Source of the DNA: a bacterium
GTDB lineage: Bacteria; Muiribacteriota; Ozemobacteria; Ozemobacterales; Ozemobacteraceae
Assembly: GCA_016192885.1 (NCBI GenBank)
Contig: JACPTH010000013.1
Coordinates: 1 to 6,519 of the forward strand
Direction of reading: 5' to 3'
DNA: 6,519 bases
Part shown: positions 6,417-6,519 of the stretch, piece by piece
How the letters are laid out: each line of letters begins with the position of its first letter
How positions within the stretch are numbered: position 1 is the stretch's first letter
The notes under the pieces: generated by a model
Databases searched by the model: none
What the model was told of the DNA's origin: nothing
Seen by the model: only the letters and a program-made list of their open reading frames with translations
Program-made: the position numbers and the translations under genes

Positions 6417-6512
6417 TTTTCGAAAAAGATTTTAGTAATTCTTTTGGGGTGCTACCCCAAACCCCGCCAAAGGGTCATAACCCTTTGGAATCCCATGATT
6501 CTTTTTCGGAAA
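6417..6512. repeat. structured intergenic element: inverted repeat enclosing two perfect hairpins
   Basis: An outer inverted repeat pairs 6417-6429 with 6500-6512 (13 pairs, one of them G-T; the inner nine, CGAAAAAGA with TCTTTTTCG, are perfect). Inside are two perfect hairpins: 6443-6450 with 6454-6461 (TTTGGGGT, loop GCT) and 6467-6475 with 6480-6488 (CCAAAGGGT, loop CATA). The whole can fold as a three-way junction in RNA or a branched cruciform in DNA. The two hairpins are separated by CCCCG and followed by AATCCC, a layout reminiscent of dispersed palindromic intergenic repeats. It may serve as a transcription terminator for the operon, but neither hairpin is directly followed by a T run; the nearest is TTTTT at 6502-6506. 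A weaker, competing hairpin, 6414-6419 with 6423-6428, lies just after the stop codon. The folding is seen in the sequence; the role is unknown. Confidence 0.6.
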
Positions 6513-6519
6513 TCGGTCA

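Noticed and set aside
6414..6430. Classical intrinsic terminator directly after the last stop codon
   Set aside because: The stem (CTTTTT with AAAAAG) is six pairs of almost only A-T and is followed by just ATTTT; it also competes with the longer outer inverted repeat of the element behind it.
1..6519. tRNA, rRNA, CRISPR array or transposase gene
   Set aside because: I saw no regularly spaced direct repeats, no tRNA-like cloverleaf with TTCGA arm and no transposase or integrase motifs on either strand; the only structured non-coding region is at 6414-6512.

Overview
The window reads on the + strand as part of a type IV pilus / type II secretion-like gene set from a Gram-negative-type (diderm) bacterium. 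Base composition is moderate and unusually rich in short G and C runs. Nothing in it fixes a taxon. A minor-pilin cluster in tight operon spacing, together with an Ala-preceded FTLIE cleavage site of the kind common in planctomycete, lentisphaeral and other environmental phyla, suggests an uncultured environmental lineage, but this is a weak inference.

Layout. Positions 2-556 are the 3' end of a gene that begins upstream; its first visible residues look like the C-terminal end of an OmpH/Skp-type periplasmic chaperone, followed by about 140 residues I do not recognise. After 25 bases with a strong ribosome binding site comes one very large gene (582-4592) for a 1336-residue secreted, beta-rich protein with a Sec signal peptide and a PKD/Ig-like C-terminus. 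It is followed at 19, 2 and 0 bases by three small genes whose N-termini are type IV pilin signals: a PilV/GspI-like protein (4612-5154), a short PilX/GspK-like protein (5157-5663) and a PilW/GspJ-like protein (5664-6411). The last is split by a one-base frame change somewhere between 5869 and 5942.

The last about 100 bases after the operon hold a structured element: a 13-bp imperfect inverted repeat enclosing two perfect hairpins, foldable as a three-way junction.

Working together (inference): three minor pilins of the V, X and W classes co-transcribed with a giant secreted protein is the arrangement of the PilY1/minor-pilin clusters known from Pseudomonas, Neisseria-like and Myxococcus genomes, where the minor pilins form a priming complex at the pilus tip that carries PilY1. 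The giant protein here shows no resemblance to PilY1 that I can recognise, so it may be an unrelated protein occupying the same tip position. No pilus motor, secretin or major pilin is in view.
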